From the NCBI RefSeq assembly GCF_000503775.1, contig NZ_KI629782.1, forward strand, positions 1,294,045 through 1,358,044: a stretch of DNA of 64,000 nucleotides. The letters run 5' to 3'. The position numbers and the translations under genes were made by a program. Origin of the DNA: Brevibacillus panacihumi W25. Its GTDB lineage: Bacteria > Bacillota > Bacilli > Brevibacillales > Brevibacillaceae. Below, piece after piece: positions 34,385-43,951 of the stretch (the first letter of the stretch is position 1; the number at the start of each line of letters is the position of its first letter). Below the pieces are notes generated by a model. That model saw nothing but the letters and a program-made list of their open reading frames with translations, searched no databases and was not told where the DNA came from.

Positions 34385-36976
34385 TTATCTCACTGTCACC
34401 ACAATCGGCGTTTTCTTCCCGCCATATGTGACATAAATGGTTGCTTTTCCTGAACCGGTGGCTTTAATCAGGCCATCCTTCACATCTGCCACCAGCAGAC
34501 GGTTGGTAGTCCAGAGACCCGGTATCGTTACATTCTCTTCAGATCCATCCATGTACGTAGCAGTGGCCGTAACCTGTCTGACCTCGCCTTTGTTCATGAC
34601 AATCTGTACGACATCCGTTTTCAGGTACTTGAGCGTATCCACATCCACAGGAATGGACAAGCTCTTGCCGCCGTAACGGGCCGTCACTGTCGATTTGCCA
34701 AACGCAATTCCCGTAATCAGTCCTTGCGAGACATCAGCAGCTTTGTAATTGCTGGTCTTCCATTCAGCAGCCGAAGTGACATCCAATTGGCGTCCGTCCG
34801 AGAAGGTAGCGGTAAGCGTAACCTGGGCGGATTTTTTCGATTTCAGGGAAACAAATCGCTTGTCTGCCTCCAGCTTGGTCACGATTCCGACTTCTACCGG
34901 GACACTGATTGACTTGCCGCCGTACTTCGCTGTGATGGTGGCTCGTCCGTTGGAGAGTCCTGTCACGCGTCCTTGCGAGACATCTGCGATCTTGATTGCG
35001 GAAGAACTCCACTCCGCATCTGCCGTTACCTTCTTCGTGTTGCCTGTCGAATCGGTCGCTGTCAGGACCAGCTCAGCAGACTCGTTGACGTTTAGAATCA
35101 GCAAGCGCGGATCAACCGACAGGGATTGGGCTTGACCCACTTCAACCGTGACGGTGATTGTCTTGCCATCAAAAGTGGCGCTGATTGTCGTCGAACCTGA
35201 GCCTACCGCCGTGATTTTTCCCTGATTTACTTCGGCGATCGCTGCCGAGGAAGTCGTCCATGCTGCTTGCTCAGTTACGTCTTTGGTCGTCCCATCCGCA
35301 TAGCTAGCTGTCAGCTTCACTGTATCGCTCTCGTCCTTGTTGAGAACGAGCTTCTTCTTATCGACCGTCAGGGTCTGCATGACGCCGACCGCGACTGGAA
35401 TCGTAATGGTCCGCGTGCCGAGCGTAGCCGTGATCGTCGTGGAGCCGGTTCCTACACCTGTCACCAGACCTTCACGTACGGTCGCAACCGCTGGCGAAGT
35501 CGAAGACCAAGTCATTTTCTTCGTGACGTTCTCACTTTGACCTCCGCCATTTGGAAAGCTCGCAGTGACCTCAATTTGCTTCGCTTCACCGACTTGCATG
35601 GCGAGCTGGGTCATATTGGCGACCAGATTTTGCGGTACATCCACATCCACTACCAGAGTAGCCGTCTTCCCGCCATATGCCGCCTTCAGATTTGCCGTAC
35701 CCGGCTTGTAGGCGGAGATTTCGCCTTCCTTGGCAAAAACGACGTCCTCGTTGTCCGAAGTCCAGGTTACTTTCCCTGTGACCTGTTCTTTCGATCCGTT
35801 GGCAAACGAAGCCTGCACGATGACCTTTTCCTTAGTCCCGCTCTTCATCATGAGGAAAGCAGGTACAACATCCAGGGATCGCGGCACTTCGACGTCTACT
35901 TTCACCTGAACGGTTTTGCTGCCGTATGAAGCGGTAATGATCGCCTCACCAGTAGACACCGCGTGAATCTTGCCCTTGCTGTAATACGCGACATCTTCCT
36001 TGTTCGACGTCCATACAGCCTTGTCTCCGACCTCAACCTTGTCCTTGTTGGCGTAGGTTGCGGTCAGGGTGATATCTTTTTCATCGCCGACTTTTAGGAA
36101 GATGTCTTGATGACTTGCTTCCAGCTTTTGCGCCATGTCGACTTCCACCTGGATTGTTGCGGTCTTCGTGCCGTAAGCAGCGGTAATTACGGCTGTACCT
36201 GCCCCGTAACCCTTGATCTTTCCTTTGATGACATCCGCTACATCCGCGTTGCTCGTCGACCACTCCGCCTTGTCTGCTACGTTCGGAATTTCCGAACCAT
36301 CTGGAAAGATCGCCTTCAGCCCGATTTCATCCTCTTCGCCGAGCAACAGAGAAACTTTGCTTTTTTCAGGCTCCAGTCGATGGGCAATCTCGACGCTGAT
36401 TGGCAGGCTGAACGACTGACTGCCGTATTTGGCAGTGACCGTAGCCGTACCCGAGCTCAAGCCCTTGATTTTACCGTTGAGTACAGAGGCAATCGAGGGT
36501 TTATCGACAGACCAGTCTGCCAGTTCGGTCACATCTTCCTGCAAATTGTCGCTGTACACGGCAGTCAGATTCACCAGCACATCCTTGCCGATCCGCAGAT
36601 TGACAGATTGCGTCTCGGAGGTCAAAGCTTTCACTTTCTTCGTTACGGTAACATCCACGATTGCCGGAAAGCCTTTGTAATTGGCGGTCAAAGTGGTGTT
36701 TCCTACGCCGTTTGCTGCAATCTTCCCTGCATAGACCGAGGCAATGCTCGCATCTGCACTCGACCACGTAGTATGTATGGTCACATCTTCAACTTTGCCA
36801 GATTGATAGATCGCATTGGCTGTCAATTGTGTCGTGTCCCCTGTCTCCAGAGTCACTTTATTGGTCGTCAACACCAATTTGCTGATTTCATCCGCAGCCA
36901 ATCCGACTTGGGTTGTTCCCAATCCGCTCAACAGCAAGACGGCCAGGAACATGAGCATCGTTTTCTTCCAGAACAT
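34385..36976 (-). CDS. Secreted protein of ten Big_2 (Ig-like) repeats
   Basis: This 863-residue protein has a signal peptide (MFWKKTMLMFLAVLLLSGLGTTQVGLA) followed by ten bacterial Ig-like (Big_2) domains of about 83 residues each, filling the protein to its end. Each repeat shows the pattern xxVxLxxG ... LTAxYxDG ... DVTxxAxWxSSxxxIAxVxxGxIxGxxxGxxTITAxYGGKxxxxxVxV. No LPXTG, SLH or transmembrane anchor is seen, so retention on the cell must be indirect, or the protein is released. Such repeat proteins serve in adhesion or S-layer-like scaffolds. GGGGGAGG lies 6 nt before the ATG. Confidence 0.9.
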   Translation of the reverse strand: MFWKKTMLMFLAVLLLSGLGTTQVGLAADEISKLVLTTNKVTLETGDTTQLTANAIYQSGKVEDVTIHTTWSSADASIASVYAGKIAANGVGNTTLTANYKGFPAIVDVTVTKKVKALTSETQSVNLRIGKDVLVNLTAVYSDNLQEDVTELADWSVDKPSIASVLNGKIKGLSSGTATVTAKYGSQSFSLPISVEIAHRLEPEKSKVSLLLGEEDEIGLKAIFPDGSEIPNVADKAEWSTSNADVADVIKGKIKGYGAGTAVITAAYGTKTATIQVEVDMAQKLEASHQDIFLKVGDEKDITLTATYANKDKVEVGDKAVWTSNKEDVAYYSKGKIHAVSTGEAIITASYGSKTVQVKVDVEVPRSLDVVPAFLMMKSGTKEKVIVQASFANGSKEQVTGKVTWTSDNEDVVFAKEGEISAYKPGTANLKAAYGGKTATLVVDVDVPQNLVANMTQLAMQVGEAKQIEVTASFPNGGGQSENVTKKMTWSSTSPAVATVREGLVTGVGTGSTTITATLGTRTITIPVAVGVMQTLTVDKKKLVLNKDESDTVKLTASYADGTTKDVTEQAAWTTSSAAIAEVNQGKITAVGSGSTTISATFDGKTITVTVEVGQAQSLSVDPRLLILNVNESAELVLTATDSTGNTKKVTADAEWSSSAIKIADVSQGRVTGLSNGRATITAKYGGKSISVPVEVGIVTKLEADKRFVSLKSKKSAQVTLTATFSDGRQLDVTSAAEWKTSNYKAADVSQGLITGIAFGKSTVTARYGGKSLSIPVDVDTLKYLKTDVVQIVMNKGEVRQVTATATYMDGSEENVTIPGLWTTNRLLVADVKDGLIKATGSGKATIYVTYGGKKTPIVVTVR

Positions 36977-37177
36977 TGTCAGCCTCCCCCACGTGTGTGT
37001 ATTCCACTACTAAAATATTGCCTCTCTAACTATATCGGCTTCTCCCTGAATAAATTTACTAGTTCTTCATGTCAGAAATGCGTCGAATCTTGTAACTGCT
37101 AGGAAATTGCATACGTCAAATAGAATGAAAAGAAGGACAGAACCACTCGTGCAGTATCATGCAAAGGAGAACTCATC

Positions 37178-37792
37178 GTGAAAGAAAAACGAAAAAAGAC
37201 CTGGCGCAGAAAGCTCCTTCTCGTCAGCGTGATCCTGTTCGCCATGGCATCCATCTGGTGCGGCTACAATTTCTATCTGATCCAGCGTACGATCGACGAA
37301 GCAGCCCCTCGTCAAGCTGACGTGGGAATTGTTCTCGGTGCGGCAGTCTGGGGGGATCGCCCCAGTCCCGGCTTGAGTGAACGCCTGAATTACGCGCTAT
37401 GGCTCTATAACCAGGGCTATGTAAAAGTTCTATTGGTATCGGGGGGATTAGGCGAAGGAAAAAAAGTGACCGAAGCCGAGGCCATGCGCACCTACCTGCT
37501 GGAAAAGGGCGTCCCCGCCGATGCGATTCTGATCGAGGACAAAGCGCGCAGCACATACGAAAACCTGCTGTTCAGCCAGCAGGTCATGGAAAGGGCCCAT
37601 TTAAAAAATGCCCTGATTATCAGTCATGACTATCATTTGGCACGAGCCAATAAGATGGCTGACAGTCTGCAGCTGCCAGCCACCGTCGCAGGCGTCCAGT
37701 CTCAGGTTCTGTACGCGCCCTATCATAAAATGCGTGAGGTGCTCGCCCTCACCGTATGGGAGTTGGAACAGATCTGGTCCTACACGCGATGA
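37178..37792 (+). CDS. YdcF/SanA-like DUF218 protein
   Basis: This 204-residue protein has one N-terminal membrane helix (LLLVSVILFAMASIWCGYNFYL) and a DUF218 domain outside the membrane (DVGIVLGAAVWGDRPSPGLSERLNYALWLY; VLLVSGGLGEGKKVTEAEAM; IEDKARSTYENLLFS; IISHDYHLARA). SanA-type relatives act in envelope barrier function; ElyC-like ones act in precursor metabolism. GTG is the start, 8 nt after AAAGGAG. Its 3' end overlaps the convergent dnaI by 13 bp. Confidence 0.9.
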   Translation: MKEKRKKTWRRKLLLVSVILFAMASIWCGYNFYLIQRTIDEAAPRQADVGIVLGAAVWGDRPSPGLSERLNYALWLYNQGYVKVLLVSGGLGEGKKVTEAEAMRTYLLEKGVPADAILIEDKARSTYENLLFSQQVMERAHLKNALIISHDYHLARANKMADSLQLPATVAGVQSQVLYAPYHKMREVLALTVWELEQIWSYTR

Positions 37793-38712
37793 TTTTTACG
37801 CAGGATTTCGTACACATCGACGAAATGACGGATTCGCTCCATGATTCGCGCTGCCTTGGTTCGTTCAATGCGATTGCCGTTGGAGATGGACAGATGCTCC
37901 TCCAGTTCCTCCAGGGAATAATTGGAAGTGAAGAGGGTGGGCAGATGGTTGTTGGCGCGCTGGTTCAGGATGACTCCCAGGATCTCGTCCCGAACCCAGG
38001 GAGTCAGGTTTTCCGCGCCGATGTCGTCGAGGATGAGCACAGGCACTTCTTTTAGCAGCTCCAGCTTGCTTGCGTAGGACTGATCGGAGATGGAATCCTT
38101 CATCTCGCGGATAAAATCTGGGACGTAGACAAGCAGCGAAGCTACATTGCGCTCGGACAATTCACGACCAATTGCGCCCATGATATAGCTTTTTCCCACT
38201 CCGAAAGGCCCGTGCAGGTAGAGTCCCTTGACTCTCTCTCCAGTCCCCACTTTATTGCAGAACTGGAGCGCTGCCCCTACCGTTTCTTTATTGCCTTCGT
38301 CGATGACAAGCCCTTCAAAGGTAGCATTCATCGTTTCCTCGGAGACGTAGTAACTGCGCATGAGGCGGCGGCGTCTTAGCTCTTCCTCATGGGAAAGCTG
38401 CTTGCTGCAAGGGGAAATCGCGCTAATGATCGTTCCGTTTACCACGTCTAGCTGGGTCCGATGTCCCTTCACCAGATTGGGGCAATCGCCGAGCCCCGGG
38501 CAATGCTCGCACCAGTACTGTTCCTTGACGGCGGTGTAGACGGTGGAGAGTGAACGCAGGTAGTCCTCTCTGCTGAGTTCATGATGGTGTTGGGCAAAGC
38601 CTTTTAAATAGGACGACGAGCCCAGCATTTTGTCCAACTGTTGCTCGGGGGTCAGCAGCTGACGCGGTGTACGTTTGGAAAGCTCTTGCATGAATTGACC
38701 GATAGACTCCAT
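37780..38712 (-). CDS. dnaI: Primosomal protein DnaI (helicase loader)
   Basis: DnaI loads the replicative helicase at the origin and at restart sites. The 310-residue protein has an N-terminal domain with a zinc cluster (Cys68, Cys71, Cys77, Cys102) that contacts the helicase, and a C-terminal AAA+ domain with Walker A GPFGVGKSY at 168-176 and Walker B LILDD near 226. It lies 6 bp after dnaB in the conserved dnaB-dnaI order. TTG/ATG alternatives are not needed, since the start fits the family. Confidence 0.95.
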   Translation of the reverse strand: MESIGQFMQELSKRTPRQLLTPEQQLDKMLGSSSYLKGFAQHHHELSREDYLRSLSTVYTAVKEQYWCEHCPGLGDCPNLVKGHRTQLDVVNGTIISAISPCSKQLSHEEELRRRRLMRSYYVSEETMNATFEGLVIDEGNKETVGAALQFCNKVGTGERVKGLYLHGPFGVGKSYIMGAIGRELSERNVASLLVYVPDFIREMKDSISDQSYASKLELLKEVPVLILDDIGAENLTPWVRDEILGVILNQRANNHLPTLFTSNYSLEELEEHLSISNGNRIERTKAARIMERIRHFVDVYEILRKNHRV

Positions 38713-38718
38713 CTACCA

Positions 38719-40167
38719 TCACTCTCCCTTCTGCTTGCTGCGCAGGTTTTGCAGCATTTCTTGCAATTCCGGAAAATCCTGAATCGACTGACCTTTTTTT
38801 CCTTCGGCCGCTTGCTTTTCCTGCGCCATCTGCCATTCCACGGAGGCTGGCAGCTTGTCTTCGAGGACTGCGCGATTGTTGCGGCGTGCAGGTGCAGACG
38901 TTTTTCTTGGCTGCTTCTCCTTTTCCGCGACCTGCTCACGTTGTTCCGCCCGTTCCAGGATCTGCTTCACAGCCTCGTCCACTGTCGCGATCCGCTTCGC
39001 TTTCCAGCTATCGCGAATCGTCTCCATATATGACTTCGGCAGTTCCATTTGCATGCTTGCGAGGGTATGCAGCAGCAGTGCATTCACGACCTCCGCCTGC
39101 ATTCCATCCGTGAAGACCAGCGTCTCAGCCCGTTCCAGAAATACTTTGCTGACCCGGCCCCCCACTACCTGCTCCAATAAGGCAAGCGGCGAGAGCAGAC
39201 GGCATGCCCGTACGAACGCTTCACTGCCTGCAGGCGGCAAATTGCCCGGTCCAAAGCTCTCTCCTGCAGGGAGGGTGACCGGCTCGGTGCGGTACAGCTT
39301 GTCATCCGTATACCGTTGCACCAATCGCTTGCGCAGCACTTCCTTGTCCAGACTGCGGTCCGGCTTGTACAGCGTCCAATCGCGAAGCTCTTGTCCCAAT
39401 CCCCAGCTATCCAATTGATAGAAGTGGCACAATCGGTACAAAAATTCCATGCTGTCACCGACCAGCACCTTGTCTGCGTCCGCATTATCCGGCAAGTATA
39501 AGCGAAGGGAAGAGACACTGAGCGGGTGCTGCACTTCCGGCTCATACCACGATTTCATCTCCGCTGCTGGATAGTCAGACTCCATCTGCATCAAAAACTG
39601 CTCCCGCTCCGAGCCTTTCTCGACTTCCAGCTCAGATGGCTTCAAGGATTGAAACACTTCGTGGAAGTCCTTGGTCATGTTTTCCACTGCCGTGTATTCC
39701 TTCGTCAACTGATTGGCGAGCGGATCCGCATACTGCTGCCGCAGCTGTTGATAGCGAATGTTTTCGATTTTGTTCAACAGCATCAGCGACAGCACATAGT
39801 CCGCAAAAAACTCGTTTGGACTCAAAGGCGGTTTGACCATGTATTCATAAAAAAAGTCACGCTGGCCATTTTCCCTTCGACGCACCTCCAGAAGCCCCAA
39901 TGCTTCCAGCCGCTCCCGCGCGCTGAGCAAACGGTCCAGCGACATCGAGGTAATGAGCATCAGACTTCGATGGGTGTTTTCGGCTGCCCCGCCGCTGACA
40001 GGCTGAACCTCATGGGCCAGCAATTGATAGAGGGCGAAGGATTCGACACCCATGATCGGCAAGTAAAGCTGGGCGATAAAGCCCATCTCGGCAAAGCTGA
40101 GCGGCCTGATCATCCGCACCAGATAGCGATCCTTCGGCGTCATTTCGTTCCATACCAGTCGGCGCAT
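38719..40167 (-). CDS. dnaB: Replication initiation and membrane attachment protein DnaB (DnaB/DnaD family)
   Basis: This 482-residue Firmicute DnaB (not the helicase) has an N-terminal winged-helix-like DDBH1 part (LSFAEMGFIAQLYLPIMGVESFALYQLLAHEV) and a DnaB_2 region around residues 290-410 (FLERAETLVFTDGMQAEVVNALLLHTLASM; YMETIRDSWKAKRIATVDEAVKQI). It helps load the helicase with DnaI and DnaD. AGGAAGGA precedes ATG 40167. The nrdR-dnaB-dnaI order matches B. subtilis. Confidence 0.95.
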   Translation of the reverse strand: MRRLVWNEMTPKDRYLVRMIRPLSFAEMGFIAQLYLPIMGVESFALYQLLAHEVQPVSGGAAENTHRSLMLITSMSLDRLLSARERLEALGLLEVRRRENGQRDFFYEYMVKPPLSPNEFFADYVLSLMLLNKIENIRYQQLRQQYADPLANQLTKEYTAVENMTKDFHEVFQSLKPSELEVEKGSEREQFLMQMESDYPAAEMKSWYEPEVQHPLSVSSLRLYLPDNADADKVLVGDSMEFLYRLCHFYQLDSWGLGQELRDWTLYKPDRSLDKEVLRKRLVQRYTDDKLYRTEPVTLPAGESFGPGNLPPAGSEAFVRACRLLSPLALLEQVVGGRVSKVFLERAETLVFTDGMQAEVVNALLLHTLASMQMELPKSYMETIRDSWKAKRIATVDEAVKQILERAEQREQVAEKEKQPRKTSAPARRNNRAVLEDKLPASVEWQMAQEKQAAEGKKGQSIQDFPELQEMLQNLRSKQKGE

Positions 40168-40316
40168 GTGACTCTTTCCTTCCTGTGAAATCTCATTCCT
40201 CTATTATAGCATGGCTATGAAAGCAAAGTGGGGAAAACCGATGGAAAGCGAAAAAGACCCCCGCTGTCAGATCGCGAGAGCCGTGACTGGCTTGTCCTGT
40301 AACGTAGAGAAAGGCG

Positions 40317-40802
40317 CTACTCTTTGGAGATAGGGGATTGGCTGTTTCTGGCTTGCGACAACAGCTCCTCCAGCTCTTTCATGAACACGGATATATCCTT
40401 GAACTGGCGATAAACCGAAGCGAACCGGACATAGGCCACCTCATCGACATGGTACAGGCGCTCCATTACTTTTTCTCCGACATCATCGCTCGGCACTTCC
40501 GCTTGGCCGCAATTGCGCAATTCCTTTTCGATGTCACTCACTACATCTTCCAGGGTTTCCAATGGAACGGGTCGTTTTTCACAAGCACGCACCAGTCCGC
40601 GCAATACTTTTTCTCTACTAAATTCCTCACGAGTTCCGTCTTTTTTGACGATAATTAAAGGAGATTCTTCTACCATTTCAAATGTGGTGAACCTGCGTTC
40701 ACATTTTTCGCACTCACGACGGCGGCGAATCGATTTATAGTTATTGAAAGGACGCGAATCCAGGACCCTGGTCCCGTTGTATTCACAGAATGGACAGCGC
40801 AT
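40317..40802 (-). CDS. nrdR: Transcriptional repressor NrdR
   Basis: NrdR represses ribonucleotide reductase genes. The 161-residue protein has an N-terminal zinc ribbon (Cys3, Cys6, Cys31, Cys34; MRCPFC ... [12 protein letters not shown]) and an ATP-cone domain ([31 protein letters not shown]) that senses ATP/dATP. Length and order are as in relatives. It lies upstream of dnaB on the same strand, and the gap to it (about 150 bp) has no clear terminator. Confidence 0.96.
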   Translation of the reverse strand: MRCPFCEYNGTRVLDSRPFNNYKSIRRRRECEKCERRFTTFEMVEESPLIIVKKDGTREEFSREKVLRGLVRACEKRPVPLETLEDVVSDIEKELRNCGQAEVPSDDVGEKVMERLYHVDEVAYVRFASVYRQFKDISVFMKELEELLSQARNSQSPISKE

Positions 40803-40937
40803 CGTGGAATCAACTCCCTTGCGAACATTCGTTGTAAACAGTGTCCCTCATGTGCATACAAGAAGTCAAGTCAATCCTTCTACCTATTTCAAGCCTCTTT
40901 TGAATACATTACAATATGGACTGTTGGAGGGATATCA

Positions 40938-42083
40938 ATGCGCCTAGTATCTTTGAAACAAGTTCGGCCGGGCATGAAGCTGGCAAGAACCGTGTTTACC
41001 CAGGATGGCAAGGTGCTTTTAGGAAAAGGCATGAACCTCACCGAAAGGCTCATCCAAGGACTGCACCGTTCAGAAGTAGATGCCATCTACATTGACGATC
41101 CTCGCACTTCCGACATCGTTGTCGAGGATGTCATTCGCCCGCAAACGAGGCAGATCGCTGTAGAAGCGATTGAAAAAACAGTGAAGCAGATCACCAATTC
41201 GAACAAATTGGCGCGCAAAATTTCCTTGCTCGAGATGGGCCTCCATTTTCAGCGGGCTTTTAGCGCGATCCTGGAAGATCTGATGCACAACGAGCAAATG
41301 GTCGGACATCTGACGACGATCTCTACTCATTCCCCTTCCCTGTACCATCACTCGGTTAACGTGGCCGTGCTTTCGACGGCAGTCGGAATGTCGCTTGGCT
41401 ACAACCAAAGCCAACTGATGGAATTGGGGATTGGCGCGATGCTTCACGATATCGGAAAGCTGCAGCTTCCAGAGGAACTCCTGAATACCAACGAGCGTTG
41501 GACTCCCGAGCAGCAGGAGATCGCCAAGCAGCACACGATGAACGGGTTTAATCTATTGCGCAAGCAGCATGATATTTCGCTCTTGTCTGCACATGTCTGT
41601 CTGCAGCATCATGAACGCATCAATGGCAGCGGCTACCCCCAGGGCTTGAAAGGAAAACAGGTGCATGAATACGCCCAGATCGTCGGGATCTGCGACGTCT
41701 ATGATTCCCTCACCTCACCTCGCCCCTGGCGCGGGCGCTACATGCCGCAGGACGCCATGGAATACCTGCTCGGCGCAGGCGGCCACTTGTTCGAGCATCA
41801 CCTCATCAATGCCTTTATCAAGCACATCGCCGTTTTTCCGATCGGAAGCAGCGTCGTTCTCAATACAGGAGAGGTCGGCGTCGTCAGCAAGGTCGACCCA
41901 GACTACTGCCACCGTCCGACTGTCCGTATTCTCAAGGATGGACGCGGCAATGATGTGCATACCCCCTACGATCTTGATCTGAAAACACTTATCAAGATTT
42001 TTATCGTCGGATTTGAAGACGAGCAGCTGTTTGAGATGAGCGCCTTGACCCCGCCTGCCGAATCAGCACCTACAAGCGAATAG
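40938..42083 (+). CDS. HD-GYP domain protein (probable cyclic-di-GMP phosphodiesterase)
   Basis: This 381-residue protein has an N-terminal DUF3391-like region (residues 1-60; LKQVRPGMKLARTVFTQDGKVLLGKGMNLTERLI), then an HD-GYP domain at about 125-310. HS at 138, HDIGK at 170-174 and HHERINGSGYP at 224-234 are all intact, so metal binding and c-di-GMP hydrolysis are likely. There is no signal peptide or membrane helix, so it is cytosolic. It faces nrdR divergently and is inserted in the otherwise conserved nrdR-gapB stretch. Confidence 0.9.
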   Translation: MRLVSLKQVRPGMKLARTVFTQDGKVLLGKGMNLTERLIQGLHRSEVDAIYIDDPRTSDIVVEDVIRPQTRQIAVEAIEKTVKQITNSNKLARKISLLEMGLHFQRAFSAILEDLMHNEQMVGHLTTISTHSPSLYHHSVNVAVLSTAVGMSLGYNQSQLMELGIGAMLHDIGKLQLPEELLNTNERWTPEQQEIAKQHTMNGFNLLRKQHDISLLSAHVCLQHHERINGSGYPQGLKGKQVHEYAQIVGICDVYDSLTSPRPWRGRYMPQDAMEYLLGAGGHLFEHHLINAFIKHIAVFPIGSSVVLNTGEVGVVSKVDPDYCHRPTVRILKDGRGNDVHTPYDLDLKTLIKIFIVGFEDEQLFEMSALTPPAESAPTSE

Positions 42084-42096
42084 GGCAAGACGCTGA

Positions 42097-42143
42097 AGAG
42101 GGACTGTCCCGAAGTCTATTTGACTTCCCGGGACAATCCCTCT
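42097..42143. terminator. Terminator between HD-GYP and gapB
   Basis: AGAGGGA-TGTCCCG / CGGGACA-TCCCTCT arms with one mismatch, followed by six T on the plus strand; convergent genes share it. Confidence 0.9.
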
Positions 42144-42167
42144 TTTTTGTTCCAGTTCCAGTTGCGG

Positions 42168-43214
42168 TTAACGGGCCCCTGCAGCCGCCGTCTCTTTCAC
42201 TGGACTGGCATTGTACTGTTCGGATACGTGGCGCACCAGATCCACGACGCGGCAGGAGTAGCCCCACTCGTTGTCGTACCAGGCGATTACTTTCACTTGA
42301 TTCGTGCCCATGACCATCGTCGAAAGACCATCGACGATCGAAGAGTTTTCATTGCCGTTGAAGTCGCTGGATACCAGCGGCTCGTCGCAGAATTCCAGGT
42401 ATCCTTTCATGCTGCCCTCGCTCGCTTCTCGCAGGACGCGGTTCACTTCTTCTACAGTCACTGGTTTTTTTGTGTTGATCACCAGGTCGACTACGGAGAC
42501 GTTGGGAGTTGGAACACGAAGGGCAAAGCCGTTCAGCTTGCCGTTCAATTCTGGCAATACGATCCCTACCGCACGGGCAGCTCCTGTGGTGGTCGGAATA
42601 ATCGATTCCCCTGCCGCACGGGCGCGACGCAAGTCCTTGTGCGGGTTGTCAATATTCACCTGGTCATTGGTGATCGAGTGAATGGTAGTCATCAAGCCTT
42701 GCTCGATGCCGAATGCCTCATGCAGCACTTTGGCTACTGGAGCCAGGCAGTTTGTCGTGCAGGAAGCATTGGAGACGATATGATGGTTCGCATGATCATA
42801 AATGGTATCGTTGACACCCATTACGATCGTAGCGTCCTCTTCTTTTGCCGGAGCGGTAATGACGACTTTTTTCGCGCCGCTTTGCAGATGCTTGCCAGCA
42901 CCATCACGGTTCGTAAATTTGCCCGTGGCTTCCACGACGATTTCCACGCCAAGCTCTCCCCAAGGCAGCTTGAGCGGGTCGCGGTCGGACAGTACTTTTG
43001 TCGGCTTTCCATCTACGATGATGGTTTGATCTTTTACTTCAACTTTATTTGGAAGACGTCCATGAATGGTGTCGTATTTCAACAGGTGAGCAAGTGTCTC
43101 TGCTGGATAACTGGCGTTGATAGCGACGATTTCGATGTTGGGGTCCTGAATAGCGCGGCGAAAAACCATGCGCCCAATACGGCCGAAACCATTAATACCA
43201 ATTTTGATAGTCAT
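42168..43214 (-). CDS. gapB: Glyceraldehyde-3-phosphate dehydrogenase, GapB (gluconeogenic) type
   Basis: This 348-residue enzyme has the Rossmann motif NGFGRIGRMVFRRA and the catalytic Cys152 in SNASCTTNCLAP. After the second strand it reads INASYPAET, lacking the Asp that fixes NAD in GapA, as in NADP-preferring GapB of B. subtilis. The NADP choice is from that family knowledge. It serves gluconeogenesis. GGAAGGGG precedes ATG. In B. subtilis a SpeD gene follows gapB; here it does not. Confidence 0.93.
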   Translation of the reverse strand: MTIKIGINGFGRIGRMVFRRAIQDPNIEIVAINASYPAETLAHLLKYDTIHGRLPNKVEVKDQTIIVDGKPTKVLSDRDPLKLPWGELGVEIVVEATGKFTNRDGAGKHLQSGAKKVVITAPAKEEDATIVMGVNDTIYDHANHHIVSNASCTTNCLAPVAKVLHEAFGIEQGLMTTIHSITNDQVNIDNPHKDLRRARAAGESIIPTTTGAARAVGIVLPELNGKLNGFALRVPTPNVSVVDLVINTKKPVTVEEVNRVLREASEGSMKGYLEFCDEPLVSSDFNGNENSSIVDGLSTMVMGTNQVKVIAWYDNEWGYSCRVVDLVRHVSEQYNASPVKETAAAGAR

Positions 43215-43350
43215 AAAAGAAACCCCTTCCTCAATTAAGTTACGCTGATTTGTTATCTTTATTATAATAAGTATGACACAATTATCAATGTGTTTTACTG
43301 AAAAATAAATATTTGGACGATTTTTCGCATTATTTTTGACCTAAAAAGCA

Positions 43351-43388
43351 AAAAGTCGCTCTCTCTTTGTATCGAGAAAGCGACTTTT
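43351..43388 (-). terminator. Terminator of the polA-mutM-coaE-slt block
   Basis: AAAAGTCGCT/AGCGACTTTT 10-bp stem with internal TCTC/GAGA pairing, followed by TTTTTGC on the minus strand. It overlaps the stop of the transglycosylase gene. Confidence 0.9.
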
Positions 43389-43951
43389 CAATGCAATTCC
43401 TGGTCGTATACCCGCTGGTAACGATCCTGATAATACAACACCCGCTGTACGTACATGCGCGTCTCCGGGTAAGGAATGTCCTCCAACGACTCTCTTCGCC
43501 CATTCCACTGTCCGTCATTCAACCATCCGTTCACTTTGCCGGGACCGGCATTGTAGGCGGCAATCACTTTGGCGATATCTCCCTCATAGCGATTCCCTAA
43601 AAACTGGAGGTACCAGGTGCCGATCTTGATATTCATGACCGGATCATATAGATAATCCTGACTCGCAGGCTTAAATCCACCCTGCTGGACAATCCATTCC
43701 GCCGTGTCCGGCATGATTTGCATCAATCCGATGGCCCCTTTTTTGGAGACCCGATCAGCTTGGAAGCTGCTCTCCGAACGGATCACAGCCAGGATGAGAT
43801 GTGGATCCACCTGATATTGACGGGAGGCATTCATGATTTCCTCCCGATACTTGATGGGGTACATCCACTTCCAGACAAAGGAGGTATTGAGCAAGAAGAA
43901 GAACGCGATCAAGGCAATTCCTAACCATGCCCTTCGTTTGCCAAGCGTCAT
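43388..43951 (-). CDS. Membrane-anchored lytic transglycosylase (SLT domain)
   Basis: This 187-residue protein has an N-terminal signal anchor (WLGIALIAFFFLLNTSFVWKWMYP) and a soluble lytic transglycosylase domain. The catalytic Glu is in VIRSESSFQADRVSKKGAIGLMQIMPDTAEW, and AYNAGPGKVNGWL supplies the rest of the active site. It cleaves glycan strands outside the membrane. It overlaps the coaE stop by ATGA, so the two are translationally coupled. Confidence 0.92.
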   Translation of the reverse strand: MTLGKRRAWLGIALIAFFFLLNTSFVWKWMYPIKYREEIMNASRQYQVDPHLILAVIRSESSFQADRVSKKGAIGLMQIMPDTAEWIVQQGGFKPASQDYLYDPVMNIKIGTWYLQFLGNRYEGDIAKVIAAYNAGPGKVNGWLNDGQWNGRRESLEDIPYPETRMYVQRVLYYQDRYQRVYDQELH

